Assembly (NCBI GenBank): GCA_032334235.1 | Contig: JAVSGI010000005.1 | Location: forward strand, 3,172,501 to 3,236,500 | DNA from: Paracoccaceae bacterium Fryx2 | GTDB lineage: Bacteria > Pseudomonadota > Alphaproteobacteria > Rhodobacterales > Rhodobacteraceae | DNA length: 64,000 nt | Direction: 5' to 3' | In this document: positions 1-9,864 of the stretch, piece after piece | Layout: every line of letters starts with the position of its first letter | Numbering within the stretch: the stretch's first letter is position 1 | Translations under genes and position numbers: made by a program | Notes under the pieces: generated by a model | What the model saw: the letters and a program-made list of their open reading frames with translations, nothing else | Database searches by the model: none | Told to the model about the DNA's origin: nothing

Positions 1-1031
<1,031 letters not shown>

Positions 1032-1212
1032 AGAAACAGCAAGGTTCACAACCGTGAACCCTGCCAGGATCGTCAAAAGCAGCACAAATGGACTTGGAAC
1101 AAAACCGATGTTGTACACCCCGGAAAAACCGGATCAAACCCCCGCCGAAAAGCAGGGCAAGACCCGAAACCCCGGGGCGGTTGCGCAACAAACGCAACCG
1201 GTTTCTTCCTCG

Positions 1213-1329
1213 GATTGGTGGTCATAGCACGAGCAAAACACCCGATCCCTTCCCGAACTCGGCAGTTAAGTGCCGTCGCGCCAATGGTACTGCATCTCAA
1301 GGTGTGGGAGAGTAGGTCACCGCCAATCC
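1213..1329 (+). rRNA. 5S ribosomal RNA
   Basis: The terminal stem pairs GGATTGG at the 5' end with CCAATCC at the 3' end. The internal sequence around CCCGAACTCGGCAGTTAAG is the conserved 5S core. About 117 nt, lying 180 bp after the 23S gene in the same operon. Ends are accurate to one or two bases. Confidence 0.95.
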
Positions 1330-1398
1330 TAGAAAGAAACCACAGCCTCTCAAGAAGGATCAAAGACACCAGGACCCAAACAAAAAGGGCCCAACCGT

Positions 1399-1478
<80 letters not shown>

Positions 1479-1544
1479 TACTTAAATATAACAAATAGAT
1501 AGAACCCGACTTAAACAGTCTGGATTTTGTCGTTTGTGTTTGAC

Positions 1545-1559
1545 TCAACGCTGACTCAA
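1545..1559 (+). repeat. possible integrase arm-type motif, left
   Basis: TCAACGC-N4-TCAA lies 67 bp inside the left attachment repeat. The same pattern occurs at 61533-61547 inside the right repeat, in the same orientation. Paired direct repeats at both ends of an island suggest integrase or excisionase arm sites. This is inference. Confidence 0.4.
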
Positions 1560-1636
1560 TATTTTCCCCTGACAAGAGTGCGACAAGTGCTATCCCGTGC
1601 TAAGTATCTGGGATACCGAGGAAATATGAGATCGTA

Positions 1637-1888
1637 GTGGCTGAGGAATTTCTTGCTTTTGAATTGGATTTGCTGGGCGCGGTCATGAACCAGTTCGTCC
1701 CGACTCTCGGCGCCATGGAGAGAGCGCCTCCTACGCAGGCCAAAGCCCAATCCCTCCCGGACGCGCAGGGCGTCTATCTTCTGATCTATGACGGTGAGGT
1801 TCTCTACGTCGACAAAACAGATGCTGATGCTGGCCCTAAAATCAAGGAATTACTTGTGAAATGCGGGTCTAGTATGACGTTGATTTGA
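1637..1888 (+). CDS. GIY-YIG nuclease-like fragment
   Basis: An 83-residue frame with a GTG start. Residues about 45-58 read GVYLLIYDGEVLYVDKTDA, which resembles the GIY...YVGKT core of GIY-YIG nucleases, with Asp where the conserved Gly of the YIG motif normally stands. The frame ends soon after, before the catalytic Arg and Glu expected of the fold. It is therefore probably the N-terminal remnant of a longer nuclease (Eco29kI-like enzymes begin similarly) and is unlikely to be active. It converges on the radical SAM gene and is the first coding remnant inside the island. Confidence 0.45.
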   Translation: MAEEFLAFELDLLGAVMNQFVPTLGAMERAPPTQAKAQSLPDAQGVYLLIYDGEVLYVDKTDADAGPKIKELLVKCGSSMTLI

Positions 1889-1898
1889 AGATCGCGCT

Positions 1899-3038
1899 TC
1901 AATCGTCCGTGGCCTCGGCGGGTGTTTCTGTTGAAGCAGAAACCCCAACCACCACCATCCCCGTCAGATGCCAAATCGCGGCCATCATGACGCCGAAGTT
2001 AAACGCAAACTCATTGGCGCAGGACTGGGCGAAGAAGTCGCCCTCAAGAAACATGCAGGACCCTTTGCAGAGCTGGACAACCGGGCAGGCCATGCATTCG
2101 GGGCGGAAGGCAAAATGGGTGGCAGTATTGAGTGCGATCGCATCAAACGCCTCCACATGACCAATTTTATGCGCCCCCTTGGCCCCGGTGTTCTGACAGG
2201 TCATGACATTGCCGCGCAGATCGACGGCGATGGTGTCTTCGCGGTCCATCCCGCATTTCTGGCCAAGCGCGTCGATTGGGCGGCGTCGCTGGATGGAAGC
2301 GTAGAACTCGTCAAGGCGTGCGCCTAGGCCAAAGGCGTTTGGATCCTCGACCAGCGCCTCAAAGATTGACCTCGTGAGGCTGTTCAACTGCGCAGGCTCA
2401 AAACGCCCCGTCCCAATGGCGGTCGCTGCGTCATAGACATTCACCACACCTTCCAGCCCTACGAAGACATCCGGGCCAACCTTGTCGGCGAACCAAGCCT
2501 TGAGCGCACCAAGATCATGATGCGTGCGTGTCAGCACCGCATTGAAGGACGTCTTGTCCGGGCGCTCAGTCAGCAAAGCCTCAATCCAGCGGCGCGTCTC
2601 CGGATCCGCGAGCGGATCAGGCCCGCGCAAATGCTGGCCGGGCCCGTCATGCGAGATCGTGATGGCAATGTCATAGGCCGCGATGAAGTTGAGCTTTTCG
2701 CGGCTCAAAAGCGAGCCGTTGGTAATAATGGAGAAGCGTGCCGCCGGGAACCGCTCCGCCAGCGCCGGGATCAGCCGCCTGATCTTGGCCCAGTAGAGAA
2801 ACGGCTCGCCGCCCCAAAGTTCAATGCTTTCCGGGGCATCAGTGATCCAGCCGTCGAGCTGGACCAGAAAGTGCTCAACATCTACCAGTTTCGAGACCGT
2901 AGCATCCGCAATCTGGAACGCCTGATTGCAATAGCTGCAGGCGTAGTTGCACGACAGACCCAGTGAGAACGGCAGTGCAAAAGTTTGCCACGGAAGTGGC
3001 GGGATAATCCTGCTGCGGGCAGAGTAAAACTTTGCCAC
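1899..3038 (-). CDS. radical SAM/SPASM domain protein
   Basis: A 379-residue protein. Cys30, Cys34 and Cys37 form the CxxxCxxC motif that holds the radical SAM [4Fe-4S] cluster. GGE at 76-78 matches the SAM-binding motif. The C-terminal half carries Cys262, 281, 315, 318, 324, 328 and 340, the seven-cysteine pattern of a SPASM domain with auxiliary Fe-S clusters. SPASM enzymes usually modify peptides (RiPP maturation) or act as anaerobic sulfatase maturases. No sulfatase and no obvious precursor peptide lies beside it, so the substrate is unknown. All cluster-binding cysteines are present, so the gene looks intact although it sits among fragments. It starts 44 bp from a truncated, divergent IS21 gene. 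The catalytic class is secure; the role is not. Confidence 0.8.
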   Translation of the reverse strand: MAKFYSARSRIIPPLPWQTFALPFSLGLSCNYACSYCNQAFQIADATVSKLVDVEHFLVQLDGWITDAPESIELWGGEPFLYWAKIRRLIPALAERFPAARFSIITNGSLLSREKLNFIAAYDIAITISHDGPGQHLRGPDPLADPETRRWIEALLTERPDKTSFNAVLTRTHHDLGALKAWFADKVGPDVFVGLEGVVNVYDAATAIGTGRFEPAQLNSLTRSIFEALVEDPNAFGLGARLDEFYASIQRRRPIDALGQKCGMDREDTIAVDLRGNVMTCQNTGAKGAHKIGHVEAFDAIALNTATHFAFRPECMACPVVQLCKGSCMFLEGDFFAQSCANEFAFNFGVMMAAIWHLTGMVVVGVSASTETPAEATDD

Positions 3039-3081
3039 TTTGGCCCTTTCTGGTGACAGGGAGGGCGGGGGTATTTTAATC

Positions 3082-3256
3082 GTGGAACTTTATCGGAAGG
3101 TCCGTCTCGCGCGTCGGGGCGGCATGAGTGAACGAGCGGCAGCAGTTCATTTTGGGGTGTCGCGCGCGAGCGTGAAGAAGATCATGGAGTTTTCCATACC
3201 GCCCGGTTACCGGCGAACGGCAAATATCAAGCGACCGAAGCTGGATGGCTTCACAG
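3082..3256 (+). pseudogene. istA: IS21-family istA, 5' fragment
   Basis: The first about 58 codons of an IS21 transposase. The N-terminal helix-turn-helix is recognisable (ELYRKVRLARRGGMSERAA) with a probable GTG start at 3082. The frame is cut at 3256 by the IS5-family element. It differs from the intact IstA at 62157, so it comes from another IS21 relative. No remainder of the gene is found beyond the IS5 element, so the junction is a rearrangement and not a simple insertion. Confidence 0.75.
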
Positions 3257-4356
3257 GGCGTTGTTGCACGGACCCTGCCGGTTCTGTTAGGACGGCCCTT
3301 TCCTGATCGATTGGATGGCGTTGATGCCGCACAAATTAAATGACGCGTGGCGTCACAAGTTTAAGAAGAAGCGGTATCGGATTTCGAACTGGCCGCAGTA
3401 TAATGAAAGCCTGCGCCAGCGCGGCGATGTAACGGTTTGGTTGAGCCCCGAGGTAGAAGCTGCATGGCGTGCAGAGCGCCGCAAGACACGGGGTGGCCAG
3501 CCGGTCTATTCTGATCTGGCAATCACGGTCTGTTTGACACTTGGCATCGTTTACAAGCAGCCACTTCGTCAGACTGAAGGGTTTGTGCGGAGCCTTGTCA
3601 AGCTCATTGGTGTGGATTTGCCTGTGCCTGATTACTCGACCTTTTCACGTCGTGGGACTGGGCTGACCTTGCCGATCAGATCGCGTGCTGAAAAGGATGG
3701 CCCGGTCCATCTCGTCGTGGACAGCACCGGTCTGAAGATCTTTGGCGAAGGCGAATGGCTGGAGAATAAGCACAAAACAAAGCCCAGACGCAAATCCTGG
3801 CGCAAGCTACACCTTGGGTTAGACCTTGTCAGTGGTGACATCGTTTGTTCGGATTTGACCAAGGACGATGTGGGTGATCCGACTGCCTTGCCTGATCTTC
3901 TGGACCAGATTGACGCGGATGTGACCCGGTTCATAGCTGACGGCGCCTATGATGGCGACCCCACCAGCGCCCTGCTCGCAGAGCGGTTTGGTACTGCCGT
4001 GGAGATCATCATCCCGCCTCCGAAGACTGCGATTTTGAGCCCCAATGCGGATGACAATCCAACGCTTCGCGACCAGCGCATCACCGTCATAACCACTCGT
4101 GGTCGCATGGCCTGGCAGCGGAGCAGCGGATACAATCAGCGCAGTCGAGGAGAGACCGTAATGGGCCGTTGGAAGGCAGTCATCGGCCCCAAACTGAAAG
4201 CGCGCAGCTTTCCCAACCAAAAGACAGAAGCCAAGATTGGCACCCACATTCTCAATAAAATGACCGGGCTTGGCCACGCCAAGTTCGAGGTCATCACTTG
4301 ACCAAATCTACGGGTAAGGGAAAACTCAACCAAACCCTGACCCGTGCAACAAGGCC
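3257..4356 (+). mobile_element. IS5-family (IS903-like) insertion sequence
   Basis: About 1.1 kb with terminal inverted repeats: GGCGTTGTTGCACGG on the left and, reverse complemented, GGCCTTGTTGCACGG on the right (14 of 15 match). It encodes one transposase. The bases flanking the two ends do not match as a target duplication, and the neighbouring gene fragments (istA, parB-like) are unrelated. Recombination or deletion has therefore occurred at this element. Confidence 0.85.
3324..4301 (+). CDS. IS5-family transposase (IS903 group)
   Basis: A 325-residue DDE transposase beginning MPHKLNDAWRHKF, typical of the IS903 branch of IS5. VDSTGLKIFG carries the first catalytic Asp and IADGAYDGD the second; the last catalytic acidic residue is expected in the C-terminal RGETVMGRWK segment. 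An in-frame ATG at 3315 is an alternative start three codons upstream. The frame is intact, so the element may still be active. Confidence 0.9.
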   Translation: MPHKLNDAWRHKFKKKRYRISNWPQYNESLRQRGDVTVWLSPEVEAAWRAERRKTRGGQPVYSDLAITVCLTLGIVYKQPLRQTEGFVRSLVKLIGVDLPVPDYSTFSRRGTGLTLPIRSRAEKDGPVHLVVDSTGLKIFGEGEWLENKHKTKPRRKSWRKLHLGLDLVSGDIVCSDLTKDDVGDPTALPDLLDQIDADVTRFIADGAYDGDPTSALLAERFGTAVEIIIPPPKTAILSPNADDNPTLRDQRITVITTRGRMAWQRSSGYNQRSRGETVMGRWKAVIGPKLKARSFPNQKTEAKIGTHILNKMTGLGHAKFEVIT

Positions 4357-5244
4357 TCTTCCATTCGTGAAATCGGCCTGATCGAGCCTTTGTCGGTGAT
4401 CAAGCCCGATCCTGATGCGCCAGGGTTTCTGCTGCTCGATGGCAACCTGCGCGTGCTGGCGCTGAAGGAACTCGGTCAGGACACGGCACCCTGCCTGATT
4501 GCCAAGGATTTCGAGACCTACACCTACAACCACCGGATCAATCGGCTTTCAACGGTGCAGGAACATTACATGCTGCGCCGCGCCATCGACAAAGGCGTCA
4601 GTAAGGAACGGCTGGCCCGCGCCTTCAACGTCAACCTGTCGACGATCAACAGCCGGATCAACCTGCTGCACGGCATTTGCCCTAAGGCGGTGGAACTCTT
4701 GCAGGACCATCAGTTCACGCCGGATGTGACCCGGCACCTGCGCAAGATGAAAGCCGCCAGGCAGATCGAGGCGGTCGAGCTGATGATTGCGGCCAACACG
4801 ATCACCTCTGCCCATGCGGACGCCCTCCTTAAGGCGACCCCGCCGGAACAGCGCAACGATTACACCCCACCCCGGCCGGAGCAACCACAGGGCGACCCGC
4901 TAGAGCAAATCGTCAGGCTCGAACGTGAGATGAGCCAAGTGCAGGAAAAGTACAAACATGCCGAAGATAATTACGGCTCGGAGTTGCTGAACCTCGTGGT
5001 TGCCAAGGGCTATCTGAAAAAGGTGATGGAAAACGAAGCCGTCCGCTCCTATGTGGCCCGCCACGCGGTAGAAATCCTCGAGCAATTTGATCTGGTTTTG
5101 AACACGCTCAGCATGGAGGAGGCGGTTGAACAGGCGGAACGGCAGGAATTGGGGGCTGCAGGGCAAAACGACGCGCCACAGGACGTACAGGCGGGTTCAG
5201 GTCGTCAAGGCGAGGCGGGTGACCAGCTTGTGGAACAGGAGTGA
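4357..5244 (+). pseudogene. ParB/RepB-like partition protein, 5'-truncated
   Basis: The frame is open from the IS5 right end, reading SSIREIGLIEPLSVIKP, a ParB N-terminal domain whose start has been removed. A helix-turn-helix region follows (KERLARAFNVNLSTINSRIN, about residues 85-105), then a coiled-coil-like region and the RepB-type C-terminal domain. About 295 residues remain and a TTG at 4390 could allow internal initiation. Family members occur in plasmids and phage-like islands, where they bind DNA for partition or regulation. Loss of the N terminus probably abolishes NTP binding and partner contact. Confidence 0.75.
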
Positions 5245-5681
5245 AAACGGCCTCGGAACAGCCGAAACCTCCACAAAAGGCTGAGGTGGCCCTGAATTTT
5301 TGAGGCTGGGCGTCGCGGCCCCCGATAGCCTTCTTCGGCTGGTGACTGACTTCATAGCTGAAGCTGCTTAGGCTTGCGCATCACACCCCGCTCAACTATG
5401 AGCGCATGACGTAGTGGTTTTCTTTTCCTGCGGCAAAGTGACATGTGGTGCAAGCCGTTCAGCGACCAGGCCAAGACTTGGATGACAAGAACTGTGGCGA
5501 ACTGCGAAGTCAGACTATCCTCTCAAAAGATATAAAATTGGGGCTGTTCGCGGCTGTAGCCTTGTGCTATTGCTCGAAATTGAACAATACAGCTAATTTG
5601 CGACCATTCGAATCCCACACACCCCAAGGCGCCGCGCAGGCGATCCTTGTGCGGTAGCCTGAAAAAAAGCATCACACCTCT
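5245..5681. other. intergenic region before the polysaccharide locus
   Basis: No convincing gene is seen in these 437 bp. A 70-codon frame at 5445-5657 resembles no known protein. The stretch near 5525-5600 is AT-rich and could hold the promoter for the EPS regulator. Short GC-rich inverted repeats occur near 5250-5290, but none is followed by a run of T. Confidence 0.4.
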
Positions 5682-6041
5682 ATGACCAGTAAACGCAGCA
5701 AGCTCCAGGAAGACACGCATTTCCGCGTCCTTCGGCTTCTTCAGGACAACCCTGAAATGTCACAGCGCGAACTGGCTGTGGCTGTTGGGGTGAGCGTTGG
5801 CGGAATGCACTACGTGATCAATGCCCTGATTGACAAGGGCTTTGTGAAACTGGGAAATTTCACCGCTGCAGAAGACAAGCGGCGGTATGCCTACGTTTTG
5901 ACGCCACAGGGTATTGCACGGAAGGCCGCGCTGACGCGAGCATTCCTGACGCGGAAGATGGAAGAATACGAGGCGCTTAAAGAAGAAATTGAAGCGCTGA
6001 GTTCCGAATTGTATGGCTCGTCAGTTCCCAAAACGCAGTAG
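5682..6041 (+). CDS. MarR-family EPS-associated transcriptional regulator
   Basis: A 119-residue winged-helix protein. Residues about 20-55 (SQRELAVAVGVSVGGMHYVINAL) are the recognition-helix region and a short C-terminal coiled coil (MEEYEALKEEIEALSSE) could mediate dimerisation. Small regulators of this type are characteristically found at the head of exopolysaccharide loci in proteobacteria, and this one sits 123 bp upstream of wecB in the same direction. It probably controls the locus; its operator was not identified. It appears intact. Confidence 0.8.
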   Translation: MTSKRSKLQEDTHFRVLRLLQDNPEMSQRELAVAVGVSVGGMHYVINALIDKGFVKLGNFTAAEDKRRYAYVLTPQGIARKAALTRAFLTRKMEEYEALKEEIEALSSELYGSSVPKTQ

Positions 6042-6164
6042 TATTTTTTAACACTCAAAGCAGCGCAACACGTCAGCAACCACGTTCACAAGAAGAACTG
6101 CTTTCGACATGTCAGCTCAAATAGATTTGTGATTTAAGAATAAATCTGACCCAACGAGGTTTCG

Positions 6165-7307
6165 ATGAAGAAAATATTGATGGTATTTGGCACAAGACCG
6201 GAGGCCATCAAGATGGCCCCGGTCTATGAGGCCCTCAAGAAAACACCCGGCCTCAATGTTCGGGTTGCTGTCACCGGCCAGCACCGTGAGATGTTGGACC
6301 AGGTCCTTCAATTGTTCGGGATCGTGCCTGACTATGATCTGAACGTCATGAAACCCGGACAGGGCCTTACCGAAATCACCGCATCGGTGCTGGCAGGGCT
6401 CAAGCCGATCCTCGAAGAATTTTCGCCGGATCTGATGCTGGTCCACGGCGATACGACGACAACGCTCTCAGCCTCGCTGGCAGCCTATTATCAGCAGATC
6501 GCTGTAGGGCATGTCGAAGCCGGTTTGCGCACTGGTGATATCTATTCGCCCTGGCCGGAAGAAATCAATCGCAAAGTTACCGGCGCGATTGCGCAACTGC
6601 ACTTCGCTCCCACGGAAAAAGCGGCGACTAATCTGATCGCGGAGGGTGTGCCTGCGGCTTCGATTTGGACGACTGGCAACACGGTCATCGATTCATTGCT
6701 CGAAGTAGTCGCAAGGCTGGAAGCCGACACGGCGCAGAGCGCTGCATTGGATGCGAAGTTCGGGATCGACACGTCGAAACGCGTGATTCTTGTCACAGGG
6801 CACCGGCGCGAAAGCTTCGGCGGCGGCTTTCAGCGGATTTGCGTCGCCCTCGCCACGCTTGCCGAACGTGATGATGTTCAGATCATCTATCCGCTGCACC
6901 TGAACCCCAATGTGAAAGGCCCGGTAGAGGCCAGTCTCGGGGCGTTGGAGCGTGTGCAACTGATCGCGCCTCAGGACTACCTGCCCTTTGTCCATCTTAT
7001 GCGGCGCGCCGACATCATCCTGACAGACTCTGGGGGTGTGCAGGAAGAGGCACCATCTCTGGGCAAGCCAGTACTGGTTATGCGCGACACAACCGAACGG
7101 CCCGAAGCAGTGGATGCCGGAACGGTCAAGTTGGTCGGTACCGTTTCTGATCTGATCGTGACAGAGGTAAACCGCTTGCTTGATGACGTTTCAGCCTATC
7201 AGGCGATGGCACGCGCCCATAATCCATATGGAGACGGCAAAGCAGCCTTGCGCATCCGTGACGCCATACTCGCCCACGCAAAAACACTTTCTCGAGGTCA
7301 AGCATGA
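6165..7307 (+). CDS. wecB: UDP-N-acetylglucosamine 2-epimerase (non-hydrolysing)
   Basis: A 380-residue enzyme that interconverts UDP-GlcNAc and UDP-ManNAc in the cytoplasm. The N terminus [15 protein letters not shown], the [10 protein letters not shown] motif near residue 115 and GNTVIDSLL are signatures of the family, and length is normal. The stop codon overlaps the wecC start by 4 bp, so the two are translationally coupled. Together they supply UDP-ManNAc and then UDP-ManNAcA for the polysaccharide built by the downstream genes. AACGAGG upstream of the ATG is an acceptable ribosome binding site. Confidence 0.95.
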   Translation: MKKILMVFGTRPEAIKMAPVYEALKKTPGLNVRVAVTGQHREMLDQVLQLFGIVPDYDLNVMKPGQGLTEITASVLAGLKPILEEFSPDLMLVHGDTTTTLSASLAAYYQQIAVGHVEAGLRTGDIYSPWPEEINRKVTGAIAQLHFAPTEKAATNLIAEGVPAASIWTTGNTVIDSLLEVVARLEADTAQSAALDAKFGIDTSKRVILVTGHRRESFGGGFQRICVALATLAERDDVQIIYPLHLNPNVKGPVEASLGALERVQLIAPQDYLPFVHLMRRADIILTDSGGVQEEAPSLGKPVLVMRDTTERPEAVDAGTVKLVGTVSDLIVTEVNRLLDDVSAYQAMARAHNPYGDGKAALRIRDAILAHAKTLSRGQA

Positions 7308-8578
7308 ACGAACTGAAATTCAAGCGTATCTCAGTCATCGGCATGGGATACATCGGCCTGCCTACCGCTGCGATGTTTGCCTCGCGAAAGGTCGAGGTGG
7401 TTGGGGTAGATGTGAATGCCCGTACGGTTGAGACCATCAATCGCGGCGGCATTCACATCGTAGAACCAGATCTTGACATGGTTGTTCATGCGGCTGTGGC
7501 GCAGGGTTTTCTGCGCGCGACTTTGACGCCGGAACCTGCCGAGGCCTTCCTGATTGCGGTCCCCACCCCCTTCAAAGGGGCGCAGCATGAGCCTGATCTA
7601 GCCTATATCGAGGCTGCATCCCGCGCGATCGCACCTGTACTAGAACGAGGCAACCTGGTGATCCTGGAGAGTACCTCGCCGGTCGGAACGACCGAGCGGA
7701 TGGCGGAATGGTTGGCGCAAGCGCGGCCCGACTTGACCTTCCCCCATACCCATGGAGAGGCTTCGGACATCAGGGTCGCGCATTGCCCCGAGCGGGTCCT
7801 TCCCGGCAAGGTGATGCAGGAGCTGATCTCCAATGACCGCGTGATTGGCGGCATGACCCGGCATTGTTCAGAACTGGCTGTGCGTCTCTACAAGACCTTC
7901 GTAATGGGGGACTGTGTCATCGCCTCGGGCCCGCGCGTCGCGGAGATGTGCAAGCTGACCGAGAACAGCTTTCGTGATGTGAATATCGCCTTCGCCAATG
8001 AACTGTCGATAATCTGCGACAAGCTGGACATGGATGTCTGGGAACTGATCCGGCTGGCCAACCGCCACCCCAGGGTGAATATCCTGCAACCGGGGCCAGG
8101 CGTCGGCGGGCATTGCATCGCGGTGGACCCCTGGTTCATCGTCTCGTCTGCTCCCGACGAGGCGCGGCTGATCCGTACCGCGCGAGAGGTCAATGACTCG
8201 AAACCCGACTGGGTCCTGAACAAGGTGCGCGAAGCCATCGGCGCCTATCTGATGGAGAACCCTGGCAAGACGGCGGCCGATGTGACGCTGGCAATCTATG
8301 GCCTGACCTTCAAGCCCGATATCGATGATATGCGCGAGAGTCCGGCGCTGGCGATTGCCAGGCGGCTGGCATCTGACCATCCCGGCCCGGTGCTTGTGGT
8401 CGAGCCCTTTATCCGATTGCTACCTGACCACTTTCGAAATGCACAACTAGTTTCGCAAGATACAGCGCGTGAGGCAGATATTCACGTGATGCTCGTTAAT
8501 CACAAAGCGTTCGTCAAGGCCAGCCCTCACAAGGGCGACATTGTAGACCTCCAGGGAATCTGGGCCAAAGAGTCATGA
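7304..8578 (+). CDS. wecC: UDP-N-acetyl-D-mannosamine dehydrogenase
   Basis: A 424-residue NAD-dependent 4-electron dehydrogenase that oxidises UDP-ManNAc to UDP-ManNAcA. The Rossmann motif [14 protein letters not shown] lies near residues 9-22. The catalytic cysteine is Cys271 in [11 protein letters not shown]. The C-terminal UDP-binding domain contains [15 protein letters not shown]. It overlaps wecB and the polymerase gene by 4 bp each. Full length and no defect seen. A UDP-GlcNAcA-type specificity cannot be excluded, but pairing with wecB supports the ManNAcA assignment. Confidence 0.93.
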   Translation: MNELKFKRISVIGMGYIGLPTAAMFASRKVEVVGVDVNARTVETINRGGIHIVEPDLDMVVHAAVAQGFLRATLTPEPAEAFLIAVPTPFKGAQHEPDLAYIEAASRAIAPVLERGNLVILESTSPVGTTERMAEWLAQARPDLTFPHTHGEASDIRVAHCPERVLPGKVMQELISNDRVIGGMTRHCSELAVRLYKTFVMGDCVIASGPRVAEMCKLTENSFRDVNIAFANELSIICDKLDMDVWELIRLANRHPRVNILQPGPGVGGHCIAVDPWFIVSSAPDEARLIRTAREVNDSKPDWVLNKVREAIGAYLMENPGKTAADVTLAIYGLTFKPDIDDMRESPALAIARRLASDHPGPVLVVEPFIRLLPDHFRNAQLVSQDTAREADIHVMLVNHKAFVKASPHKGDIVDLQGIWAKES

Positions 8579-9789
8579 GGTATCGCCGTGCGGGGCTCAG
8601 TTTGCTTTATGTTTCGGCCGCCCTTGGACCAATATACTGGCTTCCTCTTATATCAATTCCCACGATGTACGCTATCAAGATCGGAGTTGGAGCTGCTCTA
8701 TCCATTTGGCTTCTTCTTTTGAGAAAAAGAATTCAACTAAGCTATCGGCTGCTTTTCATTTCCCTAATCATCCTACTGGTTTCATTATTGAGTAGCTTAA
8801 TAAAAAACGACATCTTTTTTCTAGAAATTGCTCCAATAGTAATATTCTTATTATTTGGAAATCTACTAGCCCAGGCGATTGAACTGGATGATTTCTTAGA
8901 GGCGATCAGTGCGGCTGGTGTAATCTTCTCCATGTTTGCATCCATCATTGTGATAGACCTAATACTCGGAGGATGGTTCCCCAACCCATACTATACTCAA
9001 TACATCGTTTATGTATATGAGTCCGGATTGACAGGGGGGCGCACCGCATGGGCATACGCATCTAATCTATTCCTGGCAATCAATTTGCAAGGCTCCCTTT
9101 ACTATCTGGCCAAAAATAAGCGAAAGGCGATCTTTCTTCTTTTTTGCGCAGCAATAGTTGCTACTAACATACTAGTTGTTGGCGCACGCGGTGGTGCTGT
9201 GGTCGCAATCTTCATAATTTTAGTATTTCTTGCTATGTTGACACGCAGAAAAAATAGCAAACTTTTGATTTCCGTTCTTACTGCGCTTTTTTTCCTATCA
9301 GGAGCCATCTTCCTTGTAGGATTTTCTGATGAACTTCGAATTATAACTACATTGATGCAAGCTGGGACCAGAAATCTATCTACGCTCGATTCACGTTTTA
9401 CATCATTCAGTGAAGGCTGGATGTCTTTTTCATCTTCGCCTTTCTTTGGTACGGGATCGATATTTATTGATATTGGTTCCGCACAGGCACAAATTCATAA
9501 TGTCTGGCTACGCTTTATTGTCGAACGCGGTGTTCTTTTTGCGCTCCCTATTATCTTTACCTCTTTACTAATTTTTCGCCTTTCATACCTAGGTGCCAGA
9601 AGTCGACACTACCAAATGCTTCTACTTTTATCAGCCGGAATTTTAACTGGCCTGTTTGAACCTAAGGCCATATTTGGAAACTACTTCGCCTCTCAAATAT
9701 TTTGGATAACGGCTGCATTTTTCCTTGCACGCGGCACGGCAGAGGCCAGACCCGGAAATGGCACACTAGTGTCAAGCTGTAGCCGCTGA
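8575..9789 (+). CDS. O-antigen/EPS polymerase-like membrane protein (Wzy/WaaL type)
   Basis: A 404-residue, strongly hydrophobic protein with about ten predicted transmembrane segments and a larger periplasmic loop around residues 250-310, as in Wzy polymerases and O-antigen ligases. The sequence is too diverged to separate polymerase from ligase; its place in a Wzx/Wzy-type locus beside a flippase favours polymerase. It starts 4 bp inside wecC. Base composition is visibly more AT-rich than either neighbour, as is common for wzy genes, and suggests a separate origin. Confidence 0.78.
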   Translation: MRYRRAGLSLLYVSAALGPIYWLPLISIPTMYAIKIGVGAALSIWLLLLRKRIQLSYRLLFISLIILLVSLLSSLIKNDIFFLEIAPIVIFLLFGNLLAQAIELDDFLEAISAAGVIFSMFASIIVIDLILGGWFPNPYYTQYIVYVYESGLTGGRTAWAYASNLFLAINLQGSLYYLAKNKRKAIFLLFCAAIVATNILVVGARGGAVVAIFIILVFLAMLTRRKNSKLLISVLTALFFLSGAIFLVGFSDELRIITTLMQAGTRNLSTLDSRFTSFSEGWMSFSSSPFFGTGSIFIDIGSAQAQIHNVWLRFIVERGVLFALPIIFTSLLIFRLSYLGARSRHYQMLLLLSAGILTGLFEPKAIFGNYFASQIFWITAAFFLARGTAEARPGNGTLVSSCSR

Positions 9790-9864
9790 TTTCTTAATAA
9801 GGAGGATCGAAAAGTTCGCCGCGCTTACTTTAATGCTGGAAGTGTTGAATTTCTGTCCAGGGGT

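Noticed and set aside
5575-5610. tRNA-like T-arm (ATTCGAATCCCACACACCCCA) before the EPS regulator
   Set aside because: The flanking bases do not pair as a T-stem and no acceptor or anticodon arm can be drawn.
6123-6147. AGATTT...AAATCT inverted repeat before wecB
   Set aside because: A six-base stem in AT-rich DNA is expected by chance; no second copy or known operator match.
9764-9776. CACTAGTG palindrome at the end of the polymerase gene, like a MITE end
   Set aside because: It lacks the GTGTTC...TCTGA continuation of the IS630 ends and has no partner repeat.
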